Shown here: piece by piece, positions 62,062 to 64,000 of the stretch
How positions within the stretch are numbered: position 1 is the first letter of the stretch
Layout of the letters: every line of letters starts with the position of its first letter
Assembly (NCBI RefSeq): GCF_038049935.1
Contig: NZ_CP145886.1
Coordinates: 4,207,501-4,271,500, forward strand
Source of the DNA: Rossellomorea sp. y25
Lineage (GTDB): Bacteria; Bacillota; Bacilli; Bacillales; Bacillaceae_B
DNA: 64,000 nucleotides
Direction: 5' to 3'
Translations under genes and position numbers: made by a program
Notes under the pieces: generated by a model
Told to the model about the DNA's origin: nothing
The model's input: the letters and a program-made list of their open reading frames with translations, nothing else
The model's database searches: none

Positions 62062-62226
62062 TTAACTTGTATAGCCTTGTGAAAAAGGACCAGGTTGAGA
62101 TTCATCATTAACAAGAATTTGTTGCTGGGAATCACCAGGGTTCTTTTCAATTCCCTTTGTGTAAGATATGACCGTTCCGCTTAATACGAATGATAAAGAT
62201 AATAAAAGCACTTTTATTTTCAACAT
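62062..62226 (-). CDS. Secreted signalling pro-peptide (NprX/Phr-like)
   Basis: 54 residues: N-terminal export signal (MLKIKVLLLSLSFVLSGTVI), a polar middle, and a C-terminal end NDESQPGPFSQGYTS. Small peptides like this, directly downstream of an RNPP-type regulator, are cleaved outside the cell to five- to eight-residue signals and re-imported by an oligopeptide permease. The start at 62226 follows AAAGGGAGAGTTGAAT. The mature signal may lie within SQPGPFSQ, but this is a guess. Confidence 0.72.
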   Translation of the reverse strand: MLKIKVLLLSLSFVLSGTVISYTKGIEKNPGDSQQQILVNDESQPGPFSQGYTS

Positions 62227-62348
62227 ATTCAACTCTCCCTTTTTCATCTGATAATCATATCTTAAATGAAGAAGGGGGTTAAAAATAACTAGTAAAATCA
62301 CCGTGCTTTTTCTCGCAATTATACCATTATTTAGGTCTATTTATTTAC

Positions 62349-63638
62349 TTATTGATAGATTTTGGGAGCCTCTTTTACCTTATTGTCATTTTTTAATGCA
62401 ATCTGATAGTACTTTGCCGCCATTTTATATGCATTCACATTATAATAATGGTCGCCTAGCGTGACTGCATGCTTTTTTGCCAACAAGAATTGCTGATGAT
62501 CCAGAGAGAAGTGAATGAGTTGCTGCATTTCTTTCTCATAGTTATAATCATCCCTGCGCACTTTGTATAATTCAGCTACTAATGCATGTATATCTACATA
62601 TAAATAGCGCAGATCCAACGTTTCAACAATTTCTATGGCTTCATTTAAGTAGGTATTGGCCAGATTCCATTCTTTTAACTCAGAATATACTTCTACTAAA
62701 CCTCTTAAAGAATAAATTCTTTCTTTATCATTCCCTTTATGTATAGTAAGACTCTTCTTGAAATGTACAATAGCCTGGTCAAACTCTTTCATCCCTTGAT
62801 AAACTCTTCCATAGTTGTATTCTATCATTCCTTCAAATGTATTATCATGATATTCATCCACCAATGATTTAGCTTTTGAAAGACAGTCTTTCGCCTCTTC
62901 AAACATTTGGTCTAAATGATATTGAACGCCTAAAGTGATGAGCACAGAGATGATATTAGTGGTGTTTTCAAATCGTTTGTATAATTTATAAGCCTTCAAT
63001 GTATAGTGACGACTGATGTCTTGTTTTTTGTTCAACCTCTGCTTGACCAAGCCCAAATTATAATACAAATGAGCCCTTTGAATGCTCTCATCATCTTCCA
63101 TCAATCTGTCCGCTTCTGAATAATAGTCATCAGCTTTATGGAAGTTTTGCTTTTGATAGAAATAGTTTCCGCAGGCGATATAGTAAAACATAGAATCTTC
63201 AGGATAGTATTCGTGTACGCGATCAGGTAATAATTTCAGAGAATTGGTATAGATACGATCCGTATTTTTCATTGAATTTATCCGAACATAATAATGCAAT
63301 AAGACTCCATGGATCTGCAACAGAACAGGTACAGGATGCATCTCCATAGAATGAATCTCTAAAAAGGAGATTTCCCTTTCCGACATATGGTTCGTTACTT
63401 TATAATGGTCAATCGTTTCTTGGATGGTCGCCTCAAAATTGGTAATATCGTTATCTGTTAAATATTCAATGGCTACATCCAGTTTTTCAGAGATTTTATG
63501 TAAAAATGCCTTGGAAGGTTTTATTTTTCCATTCTCTATTCTGCTAAGGTACGTAATGGAACAAATACCTTCCACTAATTCAGACTGATTCATTCCTTTA
63601 TGAATTCGCAATTGCCTTATTCTTTCTGCTAGAAACAA
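62349..63638 (-). CDS. RNPP-type quorum-sensing regulator (NprR-like, HTH plus TPR)
   Basis: A 429-residue protein. The N-terminal Xre-type helix-turn-helix (about 5-60; IRQLRIHKGMNQSELVEGICSITYLSRIENGKIKPS) is followed by at least eight TPR-like repeats (about 130-420), the peptide-binding part of NprR and PlcR. The start codon is TTG with AGAAGGGATGAAACA upstream. A secreted pro-peptide gene follows 122 bases downstream, as with nprR-nprX. The RiPP-type operon on the same strand is the nearest candidate target. It may also act as a phosphatase-like antagonist, as NprR does. Confidence 0.85.
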   Translation of the reverse strand: MFLAERIRQLRIHKGMNQSELVEGICSITYLSRIENGKIKPSKAFLHKISEKLDVAIEYLTDNDITNFEATIQETIDHYKVTNHMSEREISFLEIHSMEMHPVPVLLQIHGVLLHYYVRINSMKNTDRIYTNSLKLLPDRVHEYYPEDSMFYYIACGNYFYQKQNFHKADDYYSEADRLMEDDESIQRAHLYYNLGLVKQRLNKKQDISRHYTLKAYKLYKRFENTTNIISVLITLGVQYHLDQMFEEAKDCLSKAKSLVDEYHDNTFEGMIEYNYGRVYQGMKEFDQAIVHFKKSLTIHKGNDKERIYSLRGLVEVYSELKEWNLANTYLNEAIEIVETLDLRYLYVDIHALVAELYKVRRDDYNYEKEMQQLIHFSLDHQQFLLAKKHAVTLGDHYYNVNAYKMAAKYYQIALKNDNKVKEAPKIYQ

Positions 63639-63682
63639 TGTTTCATCCCTTCTTCTACCTTTTTTGGAATTTGAATGCCAGA

Positions 63683-64000
63683 CTACCTTCTATTGGACCT
63701 TGTCCGATCACCGGAGACCTTCTTCCATTTTTCCTTTTCAAGTAACTGAGTTCTTTTATTCGTCTGTCTGTCTAAATAGGCTAGTTCTTTCTGGAACTTC
63801 TTGAAGTTATCATATCGTTTTTGATCCAGCATTCCTTCCTCAATAGCCTGTTTCACACGACAAGCTGGCTCATTTTCATGCCGGCAATCACTGAACTTGC
63901 AGTATTTAGCTAATTCTTCAATATCTGAGAAGCTTTTTGTCATACTATTGTCTACATCCCAAAGTTGCAGCTCTCTCATACCAGGGGTATCAATCAGGAC
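63683..64000 (-). CDS. rsgA: Ribosome small-subunit-dependent GTPase RsgA, C-terminal part (5' end outside window)
   Basis: About 105 residues run to the window edge. They begin with LIDTPGMRELQLWD (G3 motif of the GTPase) and contain the zinc knuckle YCKFSDCRHENEPACRVKQAIEEG, the C-terminal domain of RsgA/YjeQ/CpgA, a GTPase that checks 30S maturation. The typical ending with basic residues (RTRSNRR) is present. Bacilli often carry a second RsgA-like paralogue, so this may be that copy. Confidence 0.87.
   Translation of the reverse strand, partial: VLIDTPGMRELQLWDVDNSMTKSFSDIEELAKYCKFSDCRHENEPACRVKQAIEEGMLDQKRYDNFKKFQKELAYLDRQTNKRTQLLEKEKWKKVSGDRTRSNRR

Overview
The window looks like a chromosomal stretch of a spore-former-type, low-GC Gram-positive bacterium of the Bacillaceae. 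The signs are AGGAGG-type ribosome binding sites, a TasA/TapA/SipW biofilm-fibre locus with SinR-like boxes, DUF1672-type lipoproteins, a CpgA/RsgA-type GTPase at the right edge and an NprR-like peptide-sensing regulator. I cannot name the species. No rRNA, tRNA, CRISPR array or intact insertion sequence was seen.

Layout. 0.4-2.9 kb: a PhoD-like phosphatase and a small membrane protein. 3.3-8.9 kb: a secreted two-headed amylopullulanase with two LacI-family-type operators upstream. 9.5-15.2 kb: a lipase resembling the reverse-architecture type VII secreted toxin TslA, behind a tandem array of immunity-type lipoproteins (two intact, two decayed). 15.7-17.9 kb: tasA, tapA, sipW. 18.2-18.7 kb: a dead REP-associated tyrosine transposase, in a window that also carries many GGGACAGG..CCTGTCCC palindromes. 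19.1-22.7 kb: a large surface subtilase with cell-wall-binding repeats. 22.9-26.3 kb: membrane and small zinc proteins.

26.4-40.9 kb: an apparently undescribed oxidative catabolic regulon. It holds a haem-oxygenase-like diiron oxidase with the full ligand set, two [2Fe-2S] ferredoxins, one [4Fe-4S] ferredoxin, a ferredoxin-NADP reductase, RidA, an aspartate-dehydrogenase-like enzyme, an aldehyde dehydrogenase, a GlcG/HbpS-like protein, a creatininase-family hydrolase, two short ChrA proteins, two carriers and a FadR-type GntR regulator. Almost every transcription start in it carries a TTTGGTATACAAA-like palindrome. One of these controls a 28-codon gene that has its own promoter and terminator.

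40.9-45.5 kb: an ABC transporter and divergent two-component system. 45.7-53.4 kb: a pentose/pentitol locus (xylulokinase, AraC regulator, TRAP transporter, polyol-type dehydrogenase, HIT protein, D-lyxose isomerase) that converges on D-xylulose 5-phosphate.

53.7-63.6 kb: the most interesting part, a RiPP-type gene cluster. Three tandem 38-residue precursor peptides (149-bp repeats) are enclosed by a perfect 24-bp inverted repeat. They are followed by translationally coupled genes for four JmjC/cupin-8 Fe(II) oxygenase-like proteins, an arginase-family enzyme with a winged-helix-like N-terminal extension (a candidate peptide arginase) and an MFS exporter. A 194-aa unknown protein precedes the precursors. 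An NprR-like TPR regulator with its own secreted pro-peptide lies just upstream, suggesting quorum control of peptide production. The right edge holds the C-terminal part of an RsgA GTPase.

All calls are from reading the sequence; no database search was run.
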